A stretch of 64,000 bases of DNA from Proteus vulgaris (GCA_901472505.1 LR590468.1:2517501-2581500), one strand, 5' to 3'. Counted from the first letter of the stretch, positions 21,324-31,707 are shown. A program made the numbers and translations. Notes: generated from the letters alone by a model not told the origin.

Positions 21324-21372
21324 ACCACTTAACTAAGAAAATAGACCGCTTAATTCGGTATACAACCGCTAA
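21324..21372 (+). promoter_or_regulatory. BtsR (YehT) direct-repeat binding site upstream of btsT
   Basis: ACCACTTA (21324-21331) and ACCGCTTA (21345-21352) are direct repeats separated by exactly 13 bp. This is the described YehT/BtsR motif ACC[GA]CT[CT]A-N13-ACC[GA]CT[CT]A. A third copy, ACCGCTAA (21365-21372), follows after 12 bp. In E. coli the pyruvate-sensing BtsS/BtsR system activates btsT through this motif. The genes for BtsS/BtsR are not in the window. Confidence 0.85.
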
Positions 21373-21512
21373 GCGATTTAGTCACACCATGTCAGTGTCA
21401 AAATTCTTATTATGTAGCTGCGGGCAGTTATCTCTCAGATTCGCTTAAATCATTCTTTACTGTCCCGCATTACTCTTTGGCTGTTCGGTCTTGCCTGAAA
21501 AAAAGGTGTCTC

Positions 21513-23664
21513 ATGAACAAAAATGCATTTTTAAAGCACGTACCTTGGGTGGTCCTCGGGATTATCGGTGCTTTTTGTCTTTCAGTGGTTGCACTTCGTC
21601 GTGGTGAACACGTTAGTGCTCTATGGATAGTTGTTGCTTCTGTAGCTGTCTACTTAGTTGCTTATCGTTATTACAGTCTTTATATCGCTCAACAAAGTGA
21701 TGAAGCTTGATCCAACGAGAGCAACACCTTCTGTTGTTAATAATGACGGATTGAACTATGTTCCGACTAACCGTTATGTTTTATTTGGTCACCACTTTGC
21801 GGCTATTGCAGGCGCTGGTCCTTTAGTTGGCCCGGTTCTTGCGGCTCAAATGGGGTACTTACCCGGCACACTTTGGTTATTAGCAGGGGTTGTGCTAGCG
21901 GGGGCAGTACAAGACTTTATGGTGTTGTTTATTTCAACACGCCGTAATGGTAACTCACTTGGTGAGATGATAAAGAAAGAGATGGGTCCAATTCCGGGTA
22001 CTATCGCTTTATTCGGCTGTTTCCTTATCATGATCATCATTCTTGCAGTACTTGCACTTATCGTTGTTAAAGCATTAGCTGAAAGCCCATGGGGTGTGTT
22101 CACTGTTTGTTCAACAGTGCCGATTGCCCTGTTTATGGGTATTTATATGCGCTATATCCGTCCAGGTCGTGTGGGCGAAGTTTCGGTTATTGGTATTGTC
22201 TTACTGATCGCAGCGATTTGGTTTGGCGGTGTTATTGCGAATGATCCGTACTGGGGGCCAGCGTTAACCTTTAAAGATACAACAATTACCTTTGGTCTTA
22301 TTGGTTATGCTTTTGTGTCTGCATTACTGCCAGTATGGTTAATTCTTGCGCCTCGTGACTACTTAGCAACGTTCTTAAAAATTGGCGTTATCGTTGGTTT
22401 GGCCGTGGGGATTGTTATTTTAAACCCTGAATTGAAAATGCCGGCGGTTACTCAATATATCGATGGTACTGGTCCATTATGGAAAGGGGCTTTATTCCCA
22501 TTCTTATTTATTACTATCGCTTGTGGTGCCGTTTCAGGCTTCCATGCTCTGATTGCTTCAGGTACAACACCTAAGCTTATCGCAAATGAAATGGATGCTC
22601 GTTTTATTGGTTATGGTGCCATGTTAATGGAATCGTTCGTTGCGATTATGGCGCTAGTGGCTGCATCTATCATTGAACCTGGTCTGTATTTCGCAATGAA
22701 TACACCACCTGCAGGCTTAGGCATTACTATGCCAAACCTACACGAATTAGGGGGTGAAAATACGGCAGTGATCATGGGGCAACTAAAAGAAGTTACTGTA
22801 CATGCAGCTGCAACAGTAAGTTCATGGGGCTTTGTCATCTCTCCGGAAGAAATCTTACAAACAGCGAAAGATATTGGTGAGCCTTCAGTATTAAACCGTG
22901 CTGGTGGTGCACCTACTTTAGCGGTTGGTATCGCGATGGTATTCCATAAGATCATTCCTGCTGCAGATATGGGCTTCTGGTATCACTTTGGTATTTTATT
23001 CGAAGCGCTCTTTATTTTAACGGCGTTAGATGCCGGTACACGTTCTGGTCGCTTTATGCTTCAAGACTTGTTAGGTAACTTTATCCCTTATCTGAAGAAA
23101 ACAAATTCGTTTATTCCGGGTGTTATTGGTACGGCGGGTTGCGTAGGTTTATGGGGATATCTGTTATACCAAGGTGTTGTTGACCCACTAGGTGGTGTTA
23201 AGAGTCTATGGCCATTGTTTGGTATTTCAAACCAAATGTTAGCGGCTGTTGCTCTGGTATTAGGTACGGTTATCTTAATTAAGATGAAACGCACTAAATA
23301 TATTTGGGTAACTGTTATTCCAGCAGTATGGCTATTGATTTGTACAACATGGGCATTAGGTCTGAAACTTCTAAGTGATGACCCACAAATGGAAGGTTTC
23401 TTCTACTTAGCAAATGAATACAAAGCGAAGATTTTAGCAGGAGGTGCCGACTTAACCGCGGCAGAGATTACCAATATGAATCATATTGTAATCAATAACT
23501 ACACTAATGCAGGCTTAAGTATTCTGTTCTTAGTGGTTGTTTACAGCATCATTTTCTACGGTTTCCGTACCGCAATGAAAGCACGTAAAAACCCAAAAGA
23601 AACAGCACAAGAAACACCATATGCTCCTATGCCAAAAGACGTTAAAGTGTCCTCTGGTCACTAA
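21513..23664 (+). CDS. btsT: BtsT pyruvate:proton symporter, CstA family (one frameshift)
   Basis: BtsT (YjiY) is an inner-membrane pyruvate/H+ symporter of the CstA carbon-starvation family, with many hydrophobic helices throughout. The start MNKNAFLKHVPWVVLGIIGA follows AAAGGTGTC. The frame breaks near 21697, where CAACAAAGTG seems to carry one extra base. The second frame then reads KVMKLDPTRATPSVVNND to the stop. The corrected length is 716 residues, equal to E. coli BtsT and longer than CstA (701). The following yjiX and yjiA genes confirm btsT rather than cstA. It is controlled by the BtsR repeats and probably CRP. Confidence 0.93.
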
Positions 23665-23681
23665 TATTCGGTAAACAGTTT

Positions 23682-23712
23682 AACTCCGTACTGGTTTAGC
23701 TGGTACGGAGTT
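23682..23712 (+). other. Intercistronic hairpin between btsT and yjiX
   Basis: AACTCCGTAC (23682-23691) pairs perfectly with GTACGGAGTT (23703-23712) with an 11-nt loop. It ends 1 nt before the GGAG ribosome site of yjiX (start at 23725). There is no T-run, so it is more likely an RNA-stability or translation-coupling element than a terminator. Confidence 0.5.
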
Positions 23713-23724
23713 TAGGAGAAACGT

Positions 23725-23931
23725 ATGTTTGGCAATTTAGGACAAGCTGGAAAATATCTAGGACAAGCTGCACGTATGCTGATAGGTATTCCTGATTATG
23801 ACAACTATGTACAGCATATGAAAGATAACCATCCAGATAAGCCAGTTATGACCTATAACGAGTTTTTCCGTGAACGTCAGGAAGCTCGTTATGGCGGTGG
23901 TGACGGTAAAGGCGGTTTTCGCTGTTGCTAA
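23725..23931 (+). CDS. yjiX: YjiX small protein (YbdD/YjiX family)
   Basis: The 68-residue product ([20 protein letters not shown], then [17 protein letters not shown]) matches E. coli YjiX, a DUF466 protein always found downstream of CstA-type transporters and thought to assist them. The C-terminus [11 protein letters not shown] keeps the family's paired Cys. A clear GGAG ribosome site precedes it. The mechanism is unknown. It lies between btsT and the yjiA GTPase in one operon. Confidence 0.93.
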   Translation: MFGNLGQAGKYLGQAARMLIGIPDYDNYVQHMKDNHPDKPVMTYNEFFRERQEARYGGGDGKGGFRCC

Positions 23932-23953
23932 TAATCTGTAAAGGAGACACATT

Positions 23954-24934
23954 ATGGAACCTATTGCAGTTACGATATTGACTGGTTTTTTAGGATCAGG
24001 AAAAACAACGCTTTTGCGTCATATGCTCAATGAAGAGCATGGTTATAAAATCGCTGTTATTGAAAATGAATTTGGTGAAGTGCCTATTGATGACGAAATT
24101 ATTGGTGATAGAGCCACTCAAATTAAAACGCTTACCAATGGTTGTATTTGTTGCAGCAAATCGAATGAATTAGAAGACACGTTATTAGATTTATGTGACA
24201 GTCTCGATCGTGGTGAAATTCAGTTTGATAGATTAGTCATTGAATGTACTGGTATGGCTGATCCTGGCCCGATTAGCCAAACATTTTTTTCTCATGAAGT
24301 AATTTGCCAACGCTATTTGTTGGATGGAATTATTACTGTTGTCGATAATATTCATGCTCAACAACAGCTTGATCAATTTACAATTGCTCAGTCTCAAATA
24401 GGTTATGCTGACCGCATTTTGTTAACGAAAACAGATATCACACCAGCCTCTCCTGAATTAATGGCGCGTTTAAGACGTATTAATGCAAGAGCCCCCGTTA
24501 ATACCGTTATTCATGGGCAAATTGATTTAGGATTATTGTTTAACGTAAAAGGTTTTATGTTGAACGATAATCTTGATGTAAAACAGCCTTTGTTTCGTTA
24601 TCAAGCAGATAAGCAAGATGATATTCATTCCATTGTGCTGAAATTCGATTATCCCGTTGAATTGCAAAAAGTCTCAGATGTAATGGAAAAATTATTATTA
24701 AGCTTTGCTGATAATCTTTTGCGTTATAAGGGGATATTAAATATTAAAGATCAACCTAATCGCTTGTTATTCCAAGGAGTACAACGTCTTTACAGTGCTG
24801 ATTGGGATAGACCATGGCATGAGGATGAAACTCGCCAAAGCACATTGGTCTTTATTGGCATTCAATTACCAGAAGAAGAGATAAGAGCCAGTTTTGATGC
24901 ATTGATGCCTAGCACAGAAGAGAAGACATATTAA
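23954..24934 (+). CDS. yjiA: YjiA GTPase of the COG0523/G3E family
   Basis: YjiA is a G3E P-loop GTPase related to metallochaperones such as CobW and UreG and binds divalent metals such as Zn. The 326-residue product has Walker A GFLGSGKTT (11-19), the metal-binding GCICC motif (63-67), the conserved Glu residues in IENEFGEV, and a TKTD guanine-specificity motif (LLTKTDIT). E. coli YjiA has about 318 residues. It is the third gene of btsT-yjiX-yjiA, 22 bp after yjiX. The link between metal handling and pyruvate uptake is not understood. Confidence 0.93.
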   Translation: MEPIAVTILTGFLGSGKTTLLRHMLNEEHGYKIAVIENEFGEVPIDDEIIGDRATQIKTLTNGCICCSKSNELEDTLLDLCDSLDRGEIQFDRLVIECTGMADPGPISQTFFSHEVICQRYLLDGIITVVDNIHAQQQLDQFTIAQSQIGYADRILLTKTDITPASPELMARLRRINARAPVNTVIHGQIDLGLLFNVKGFMLNDNLDVKQPLFRYQADKQDDIHSIVLKFDYPVELQKVSDVMEKLLLSFADNLLRYKGILNIKDQPNRLLFQGVQRLYSADWDRPWHEDETRQSTLVFIGIQLPEEEIRASFDALMPSTEEKTY

Positions 24935-25067
24935 CCTAATACCCTGTAGTGAGTGTTAGAAAGTAGTAAGAAGTAGAGAAGTAACCGTAGTAGTCGTAAA
25001 AATAGCAGTAACGAATATTGATAAGCTCCTGACTTGAGGAGGATCCTGTTCCTAGGATCTTATGTTT

Positions 25068-25105
25068 CACCCCATAATAACCAACATTATGGGGTGCTTT
25101 TTTTT
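25068..25105 (+). terminator. Intrinsic terminator after yjiA
   Basis: CACCCCATAAT (25068-25078) pairs perfectly with ATTATGGGGTG (25086-25096), with a 7-nt loop and a T-run to 25105. It closes the btsT operon and separates it from the convergent desulfidase gene. Confidence 0.9.
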
Positions 25106-25116
25106 AAACGTTCAAA

Positions 25117-26439
25117 TTAGCCATTAGCAACAGCTTTATATTCCATGATCTCAATAATTTGGACATCAGTATGTTGCATTGCACGGCTTGCTAATGCACA
25201 CAGATTTTCAATTGTAGAGTCAACATCATGAGCGACAATACCGTCATTACCTGTCACATAAGTATTATCTAGCGCCATTAATACAGCTTTATAAGCCGCA
25301 CTTGCTCCTGTTGAAACTTTCATTGCACAGCTATTTGATGCGCCATCACAAATTACACCACTAATATCACCAATCATGCTACTAATTGCCATTGCCATGG
25401 ATTCATAGCGTTCATCCATTAGCCATGCAATTGCACCTGCAGCACCCATTGATGCGGTTGTTGCTGCACATAACGCAGATAACGCGGGGAATTTATGATG
25501 AATATAGATTGCGAGTAAATGAGAAAGCATTAATGCTCTCGCCATTTTCTCTTCGCTGACCTTCAAATATTCAGCAACGACGACGACAGGCATTGTTGCC
25601 GCAATACCTTGGTTACCTGAGCCAGAATTACTCATAGCAGGTAAAACGGCACCACCCATACGTGCATCAGATGCAGCAGAAGTACGGATCATAATTTCAG
25701 ATAATAAATCTTTTGCTAATAAACCACGCTGTTGTTGGCGTTGTAAAGTTTGCCCAATATGTAAACCATAAGTATTGTTCAAACCTTCTTTTGATAACGC
25801 ATCATTTAAGTGTGCTGATTCAAGGATAAAAGAAATTTCTTCTACTGGTATTTGAGTAACAAATTGATAAATTTCTTGGGTATTTGTTTGAGTCAGTGTT
25901 TCTTTGATTTCGCAAGGCGATGTTGATTGTTCAGCATCGTCACAAGTGTTATCAAAAATAACATTGTTGTTATGAATGATTTTAACAATATTGGTGTGAT
26001 TGCCTGCAATAATGACAGTTGCGCTGTTTTCGCCATCTTCAACAGTAACTTCGCTGTAGAGTACTTCTTGGCATGCTTTTTTAATCGAAACATTCACAAT
26101 GCCAGAAGCTAATAGTGCTTTGCTTTGTTCAACATGGTCTGGTGTTGCATTTTTTAATACTTCGAGGCCAGCTTTACAATCACCACCAACGGCACCCAAG
26201 CTTGCGGCAATGGATAAACCTACCATACCCGTACCTGGTACGGTTACGCCCATGCCGTTTTTCATTAAATTAGGAGAGACTTCTGCACTAATGCGGGTAA
26301 TCGCGTGTTGTAAGTAATTTGCTGCTGTTGCAGCTGCTAATGCAAGCGAAATAGGTTCTGTACAACCTAAAGCGGGTTTGACTTGTTGTTTTACTGCCGC
26401 TATTAATATTTTCCAACGAGAGGATAATTGTTCTTTCAT
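25117..26439 (-). CDS. cyuA: L-cysteine desulfidase, CyuA/YhaM (UPF0597) family
   Basis: This family breaks L-cysteine into pyruvate, ammonia and sulfide using an oxygen-sensitive [4Fe-4S] cluster. The 440-residue product is close to E. coli CyuA (436). The likely cluster and substrate Cys residues lie in [12 protein letters not shown] (C26), [12 protein letters not shown] and SALCAATT. Gly/Ala-rich segments such as [10 protein letters not shown] and [10 protein letters not shown] are typical. The CyuP serine/cysteine transporter partner is not adjacent here. It is transcribed alone toward the btsT terminator. Pyruvate is a product, which may be relevant to the neighbouring btsT, but the genes are convergent. 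Confidence 0.88.
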   Translation of the reverse strand: MKEQLSSRWKILIAAVKQQVKPALGCTEPISLALAAATAANYLQHAITRISAEVSPNLMKNGMGVTVPGTGMVGLSIAASLGAVGGDCKAGLEVLKNATPDHVEQSKALLASGIVNVSIKKACQEVLYSEVTVEDGENSATVIIAGNHTNIVKIIHNNNVIFDNTCDDAEQSTSPCEIKETLTQTNTQEIYQFVTQIPVEEISFILESAHLNDALSKEGLNNTYGLHIGQTLQRQQQRGLLAKDLLSEIMIRTSAASDARMGGAVLPAMSNSGSGNQGIAATMPVVVVAEYLKVSEEKMARALMLSHLLAIYIHHKFPALSALCAATTASMGAAGAIAWLMDERYESMAMAISSMIGDISGVICDGASNSCAMKVSTGASAAYKAVLMALDNTYVTGNDGIVAHDVDSTIENLCALASRAMQHTDVQIIEIMEYKAVANG

Positions 26440-27054
26440 TGCATGTATCCAATAAACAGTATGAAAATTAATGAGTTATTCTATTTTTAATACCATCATA
26501 ATACTGAATTTATAGGAGAAAGTTTTTTCCGAATTTACTAGCATTGCGTAAAATTTAAGAAATTATTACTCTTTATGATGTCAATCTTGGTAGTTTTTTC
26601 CACAATAAATAAAAGTAAATATTTTGGCGCCCCTTGTGCAATTTTTTAGTGTAAAAGCGGGTGTTTTTGTATCTTATTTATTAATAAAAAATAGAATGAA
26701 ATAATTTGAATATCTAACGGTGAGATAAAATAAAAAGGCAATAGAACGAATACACAGTTCTATTGCTAGTATAATATTCATACTGAATGTGGGCTAACTT
26801 AGGAATGTTAAAATAAAGGCAATGAGTGCTTCAAGCATCACACGATTATCTTAACAGAATAGATAATAAGCTCTTTATTTTCGAGAGTATAAGAATAATC
26901 TTTTATTCTTTTGTTAATATTTTCATAGTAATAGCATCAATGCTTTATTTGAAAATAGAAATATATTTTTATAAAAAGATATAATTAATTTTTTATTATC
27001 TAAATAACAATCAAATATCTTTATCTATTTTTAATATGTTTATTATTTGAAAAT
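26440..27054. other. Intergenic region upstream of cyuA
   Basis: About 615 bp of very AT-rich sequence lie between cyuA and the dcuC terminator. I see no gene or RNA. It must hold the cyuA promoter near 26500, but no clear operator is visible. Confidence 0.4.
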
Positions 27055-27083
27055 AACCTGAAGCAAAAATATGGCTTCAGGTT
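27055..27083 (-). terminator. Terminator-like hairpin after dcuC
   Basis: AACCTGAAGC (27055-27064) pairs perfectly with GCTTCAGGTT (27074-27083), 6 bp beyond the dcuC stop. The T-tract on the minus strand (TATTTTC) is short, so termination may be partial. Confidence 0.7.
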
Positions 27084-27089
27084 TATTTA

Positions 27090-28457
27090 TTAATAATAGA
27101 AAATAGCAATAATAGCGCTATGGAATATAAAACCAACCATAAGTGGTATTGCTGTCCTTTTTACAACATCAAATGGTTGTAGCTTTGCACCACTAGATAC
27201 TGCAATGATAACCCCAGCTACAGGAGACATACCTCGTCCCATATGTGATGCTTGTTGCATAGGTAAAATCATCGCAATTGGGTTTACTCCCATACTATGA
27301 GCAATTTGTGGAATTAGTTCAACGAATGCAAGGAATGGCGCATTACCTGAACCCATAATAATCGCGGCTGCTAATGTGACGATAGCGAAAACGAGTGCCA
27401 TTGCAAATGGAGGCAGGCCAACAGACTCTGCCATAATGATCAAACTCTCTATAGCACCACTCACTTTAATACCATGAGCAAAAACACCTGCAGCGACTAA
27501 TAAACCCACAACATTACTAAATGCAGAGCCCATACCTTTTAAGAAATGCTGAAAGCCGGCACATACTGATTTAAAATCACGTAAGCGTAGGGATTCAATT
27601 AGCATACAAATTGCCATTGAAATCAATACGATTGTGACCACATCAAGGTGAATGCCTTTAACAAATAGGCTTGATGAACTTACCGCCATCATAATGGGTA
27701 ACATTGGCAATAAGGCATAAAAGCCAGGTACGTTTTTATTACTTTTTACTTCTTCAGATATTGTGCCTAATTGAGGCATAAATCCAGCTTTGCGGTCACA
27801 ATGACGTTGCCAAAAGATATGCGTAATACCAATAGCTAATACGGTTGCGACAGCTGCTGGCCCTTGGTAATAAAGCACATATTCAACAACCCCTAAATCA
27901 ACGGCTTTTGCACCACGAATGGCATCAATTGCAGTCGGGGTATAAGCAACACCCAATGAAGTTGCAATCACACCCGCAGCAGAGGCTGGAGATAAACCAA
28001 GTCCTATCATAATCGGGAACATGGTGCCCATTAATAGAACGGCCAATCCAGTTGCTGAAGGAATAGCAAGTTGCAAAATACTCGCGAGTAAAAAAGAGAA
28101 AAATAGCAACACATAAGGTGAGCGCATATTTTTCAATGGGCGAGTTGCAACACGTACAACGGCCTCATTGGCGCCAATATGATCCATATAATGCGCAAAT
28201 CCCATCAGTGCCATGATCATTAAACCAAGATCAGCCGCACGACTACTAAAGAGATCACGCATTACTTCAAAAGGATCTAACCAGCCAATACCTGTTGTTT
28301 TGACATTTTTAGGAAGAATATCTCCCCAACCAAACAGCATGGTGAGTGCCATTAAGGCTAAACCTGCTATTAACAAAACAGGTTCGGCTTTATATCCTTT
28401 CAAGATCATTCTGGCGACAATAACGACGACTACTAAGACCGCAAGAATTTGGATCAT
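27090..28457 (-). CDS. dcuC: DcuC-family anaerobic C4-dicarboxylate transporter
   Basis: The 455-residue inner-membrane protein has about 12 hydrophobic segments and resembles DcuC (461 residues in E. coli), which exports succinate or exchanges C4-dicarboxylates during anaerobic growth. Characteristic segments include MIQILAVLVVVVIVARMILK at the start, LQLAIPSATGLAVLLMGTMF, and IIMGSGNAPFLAFVELIPQI. Its first codon overlaps the pepT stop by 4 bp (ATGA), so the two are coupled. The substrate could differ, since related family members sit beside peptidase genes; pairing with PepT suggests a role in anaerobic amino-acid or peptide catabolism. Confidence 0.82.
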   Translation of the reverse strand: MIQILAVLVVVVIVARMILKGYKAEPVLLIAGLALMALTMLFGWGDILPKNVKTTGIGWLDPFEVMRDLFSSRAADLGLMIMALMGFAHYMDHIGANEAVVRVATRPLKNMRSPYVLLFFSFLLASILQLAIPSATGLAVLLMGTMFPIMIGLGLSPASAAGVIATSLGVAYTPTAIDAIRGAKAVDLGVVEYVLYYQGPAAVATVLAIGITHIFWQRHCDRKAGFMPQLGTISEEVKSNKNVPGFYALLPMLPIMMAVSSSSLFVKGIHLDVVTIVLISMAICMLIESLRLRDFKSVCAGFQHFLKGMGSAFSNVVGLLVAAGVFAHGIKVSGAIESLIIMAESVGLPPFAMALVFAIVTLAAAIIMGSGNAPFLAFVELIPQIAHSMGVNPIAMILPMQQASHMGRGMSPVAGVIIAVSSGAKLQPFDVVKRTAIPLMVGFIFHSAIIAIFYY

Positions 28458-29707
28458 GCTTTAGCTCCAGGTGCAAAACGCTCCGCCGTGATCGTCACGA
28501 CAGATTTTAAGACATCACTAGCAGCGTAAAGCGATTTAACTGGCAGATATTCATAAATAGAGTGGAAATTATGCGCACCGGTAAAGATATTAGGACAAGG
28601 CAGGCCATTTTGAGAGAGCGCTGCGCCATCATAACCACCACGCATTGGAATTGGACGAGGGGTAATGCCATTTGCTTCATAAGCAGCCACAGCAATATCA
28701 ATCGGATAACGGTTATCACCTTGCAGGCTATTAAAGACGTTGGCATAGCGGTCAGCTTGTTTACAAACGACAGAACCTTCCCCCCATAAGCCTTCACAAT
28801 ATTCTGAAAGCTGCTTTAAAAATGCCATACGTTGTGCATAGCCTTTTTCGGTAAAATCACGCACATCCATTTTTAATATCGTGCGAGCACTATTACCAGC
28901 TAATTGTTTTACCCAATAATAACCCTCACGGCCTTCGGTATATTCTGGAGCTTCACCGCCCGGCAACATTGCAACGAATTTGTGTGCCATTAATAATGAG
29001 TTTTTTAATTTACCTTTTGCTGACATCGGATGAGCTGATGCACCCGTAAATGTGATTTCAACATCACCTGCATTCCAGTTTTCATAAACTAATTCACCAA
29101 TACCGCAACAATCCAATGTATAAGCAAAATCGGCGCCAAATTCTTTAGTATCAAAAGCTTTTGCACCTCGTAGACCTTGCTCTTCATCTGGCACAAAACC
29201 AATTTTAACCGTACCATGTTTAACTTCAGGATGTTGTTTAAAGTACTGCAACATATCCATAATAGAGGCGATAGCTGCTTTATCGTCAGCACCTAATAAA
29301 CTGGTACCATCAGTGACAATAATATCATCACCAATATAGTTCTCTAATTCAGGAAATTCACTTTGACGTAAATAAATATCAAGATCTTTATTTAAGCAAA
29401 GATCACCCCCTTTATAAGGTAAGATTTGCGCTTTGGTATCATTAGTCTGTTCTGCACTAGTGTCTAAATGACCAAAGAAAGCAACAGTAGGTACTTCATA
29501 ATCAAGATTAGAAGGTAGTGTCGCAGTAACAATCGCAGTATCACGAATTTTAATATCTTCAACACCTAACGCTTTTAGCTCTTCGACTAATTGTAGAGCA
29601 AGCACTCGCTGACCTTCTGAGGAAGGCATAATGCCAGCAGCGCCATTTTCTCTATTTGTTGTTGTATTCACTTTTGTATAAGAAATAAATCGTTTAACGA
29701 GATTCAT
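28454..29707 (-). CDS. pepT: Peptidase T (tripeptide aminopeptidase)
   Basis: PepT is a cytosolic dizinc M20 aminopeptidase that releases the N-terminal residue of tripeptides. The 417-residue product (E. coli about 408) starts MNLVKRFISYTKVNTTT. It has the M20 metal and catalytic motifs in order: FFGHLDTS, TDGTSLLGADDKAAIA, PDEEQGLRGAKAFD, TLDCCGIGELVYENW, and the C-terminal GAHNFHSIYEY. In Salmonella pepT is induced anaerobically by FNR, which fits the co-transcribed dcuC and the FNR/CRP-like site upstream. Confidence 0.95.
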   Translation of the reverse strand: MNLVKRFISYTKVNTTTNRENGAAGIMPSSEGQRVLALQLVEELKALGVEDIKIRDTAIVTATLPSNLDYEVPTVAFFGHLDTSAEQTNDTKAQILPYKGGDLCLNKDLDIYLRQSEFPELENYIGDDIIVTDGTSLLGADDKAAIASIMDMLQYFKQHPEVKHGTVKIGFVPDEEQGLRGAKAFDTKEFGADFAYTLDCCGIGELVYENWNAGDVEITFTGASAHPMSAKGKLKNSLLMAHKFVAMLPGGEAPEYTEGREGYYWVKQLAGNSARTILKMDVRDFTEKGYAQRMAFLKQLSEYCEGLWGEGSVVCKQADRYANVFNSLQGDNRYPIDIAVAAYEANGITPRPIPMRGGYDGAALSQNGLPCPNIFTGAHNFHSIYEYLPVKSLYAASDVLKSVVTITAERFAPGAKA

Positions 29708-30167
29708 AACAAGACTCCATTGTATTTTTAATTGTATTCTCTGTATTGATGATTAGTGATCTCATTTATTAGAAAATGACTAATGCTTACTTGTATCATA
29801 AAAAAAACAATAGGGAATTAGAGAAAAAGAATTATTTTTACAAAAAAAATTTAATGTTGAATATTATTTAATCTTTGGTTTTTCTTTTATTAAAAAAAAT
29901 AGTGTTTTTTGTAGGTGAGGTTATTTTATTTAACTTATAGGACTGTATTTCTGTGATCTTAATCATGAAAAAGGCTCTTCGCATAAAAAATGTTAAAAAT
30001 ATAAAATTAATCATTATTTATTTTAATGTATTGATTTCTTTAATGGTTATAATTTATTTATCTTTTGATGGAATTTAATCGAAAATAATGAATAAAATAA
30101 CGTAACTTATTGATAGAAAATAATTATAATGTACGATTTAATTCTCTTAAAACGAATAGGAGGATAT
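29708..30167. other. Divergent intergenic region between pepT and an orphan gene
   Basis: About 460 bp of extremely AT-rich DNA. The one recognisable element is TGTGATCTTAATCATG at 29952-29967, a CRP half-site plus a near-palindrome that also matches the FNR consensus at 8 of 10 positions (GTGAT-N4-ATCAT). No further gene is seen. Confidence 0.4.
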
Positions 30168-30785
30168 ATGTATATAAATAATGTAGTTAGAAGCACATTT
30201 TCAGCGATACAAAATATTGAAAATAAAGGCGATAATTTTAAAATTAGTTTAAATAGCGTAATATTGGTTTGCTATAATACGATTGTTAGTTTTATAAAAC
30301 CTATTTTAAATAAAAATATAAATTATCTGGGGTTGAATAAAAATATTTCTAACATTGAAAATAAAATCCATCGAAGAAAAAGTAAAATTATACTATTAAA
30401 AAATAATAATGAGCTTAATAGAATAGAAGTTAATGATTTTGTAGATGAGCATTTATCTGAAGCTAAAAGAAAAGTAAAAAGTGATAAAATAAAAGAGAGT
30501 GTAATTAGTAATATTATCTCTTCTTTAGAAGAAATATCTACGTTAGATAAAGAAATAATTATAAATTTCAATAATGAATTACATTTTCACTCTAAATGGA
30601 TTTTATTTTCTGGTAATACAATTTCATTTAAAGAAATAAAAAATGAATTTTTAGAGTCAATAATAGATACTATATTAAATTCAGATTATAGAATAAAATC
30701 TAAATTTGGCAATATTGATAGTTATAAATATTTTTTACGCGATGATATCAACAATGCTGTTGAGAGCATTCTTTATAAGAATTAG
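30168..30785 (+). CDS. Orphan AT-rich protein, possible secreted effector
   Basis: The 205-residue product is rich in Lys, Asn, Ile and Glu and has no signal peptide or clear membrane segment. The start MYINNVVRSTFSAIQ follows a perfect AGGAGG site with a 4-nt gap. I do not recognise a family. Its second half (FVDEHLSEAKRKVKSD, then INFNN and DTILNSDYRIKS) shows weak by-eye resemblance to residues about 255-375 of the 653-residue product at 38104-40065 (FEERISRVKESDVKK, ILANFSSNN, HTILNEEYHD). Base composition is far more AT-rich than neighbouring housekeeping genes, suggesting acquired DNA and H-NS silencing. Confidence 0.6.
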   Translation: MYINNVVRSTFSAIQNIENKGDNFKISLNSVILVCYNTIVSFIKPILNKNINYLGLNKNISNIENKIHRRKSKIILLKNNNELNRIEVNDFVDEHLSEAKRKVKSDKIKESVISNIISSLEEISTLDKEIIINFNNELHFHSKWILFSGNTISFKEIKNEFLESIIDTILNSDYRIKSKFGNIDSYKYFLRDDINNAVESILYKN

Positions 30786-30896
30786 TTTGATGTGTTTATT
30801 TTTGAATAGTATTGGTTATATAGATGGTGGATAAATGGTAGATGGAAAGAAAATATAATATAGAATATTGCCTATGTTAAATTCATAGGATGATCA

Positions 30897-31555
30897 TGAT
30901 GTATTATACGAAAATAACAGATGTTAAATTACAAGGAAGTTCTTCAAATATATTAAATCAATCATCAAGTGATGCTCTTAGCATTAAACCTAGAAAATTT
31001 TTATAAATAAGAAATTCAAAAATTCAGATTTCTAATGCTAGCTCTTCCGATAAAAAAATCTAATAGATGATGAACCCATTTATATGAAAATGAATAAGAG
31101 TGTAGATAACGTTACAAATACTTATAATAATGATTCATATAGTTATCTTTTTTAGAAAAGTTTATTCATTAATAATAAAAAATAATTTTTTTGTTGAGTT
31201 AATTGAGAAAGAAGTAGAATTAATATTTAGTGATCTAAAAAATAAAAATGATGATATTAATAAATTGAAAACTATAGAGTCATTAAATTTACCCGTTGAT
31301 AGTTTAAAGAAAGACATTGTTGAAGAAAATATTTATGAAGAAATAGATAATGATTGTTATTTAAGTGAAAAATTAGAGTAAATAGATGCTTTGTCTGAAG
31401 CTGTTTCTAAGAATAAAAAATTAAAAGGAATTTTTAAAGATCATCTAATTATAATTTTAGATAAAATTTCATTAAATGAGTTGTTTTTTTAAGTGATAGG
31501 TATGAAGAGTTATATGAAATAGAAGAATTTTTTAATTAGTAAATTTATTTTACTA
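30897..31555 (+). pseudogene. Broken gene related to the AT-rich orphan family
   Basis: Stitching frames across A- and T-runs gives a continuous charged protein. It starts MYYTKITDVKLQGSSSN, then SNASSSDKKNLIDDEPIYMK, SYSYLFRKVYSLIIKNNFF, VELIEKEVELIFSDLKNKN, and ends NELFFSDRYEELYEIEEFFN. Breaks lie near 31004, 31058, 31153 and 31489, and an in-frame TAA stands at 31379-31381. The part NNFFVELIEKEVELIFSDL and the SDRYEELYEIEE end resemble NNDIFNEFIHNEKELELILN and NDRYSFFNYLNEL of the 653-residue product at 38104. Some breaks may be sequence errors, but the stop codon suggests real decay. Confidence 0.45.
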
Positions 31556-31675
31556 TTTATAGAAAGTTTTAATAAGTTAAATAAAAATAAAATTAGATGA
31601 TAATTTAAAAAGAGAATTAAATTCTATTATCCTTTTGAAAAGCCTAAAATTAAAAGATAATAAGATTATTTATCA

Positions 31676-31707
31676 AATTCCCCCGATAAAAAAATATCGG
31701 GGGAATT
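31676..31707. terminator. Strong hairpin downstream of the MATE gene
   Basis: AATTCCCCCGATA (31676-31688) pairs perfectly over 13 bp with TATCGGGGGAATT (31695-31707), with a loop of six A. It lies 6 bp after the MATE stop codon. The outer T-run is short on both strands, but the stem is very stable. Confidence 0.75.

Noticed and set aside
21420..21468. GCGGGCAGT / ACTGTCCCGC hairpin in the btsT leader as a riboswitch
   Set aside because: The stem has a bulge and a 30-nt loop with no known aptamer features or linked terminator; it may be chance.
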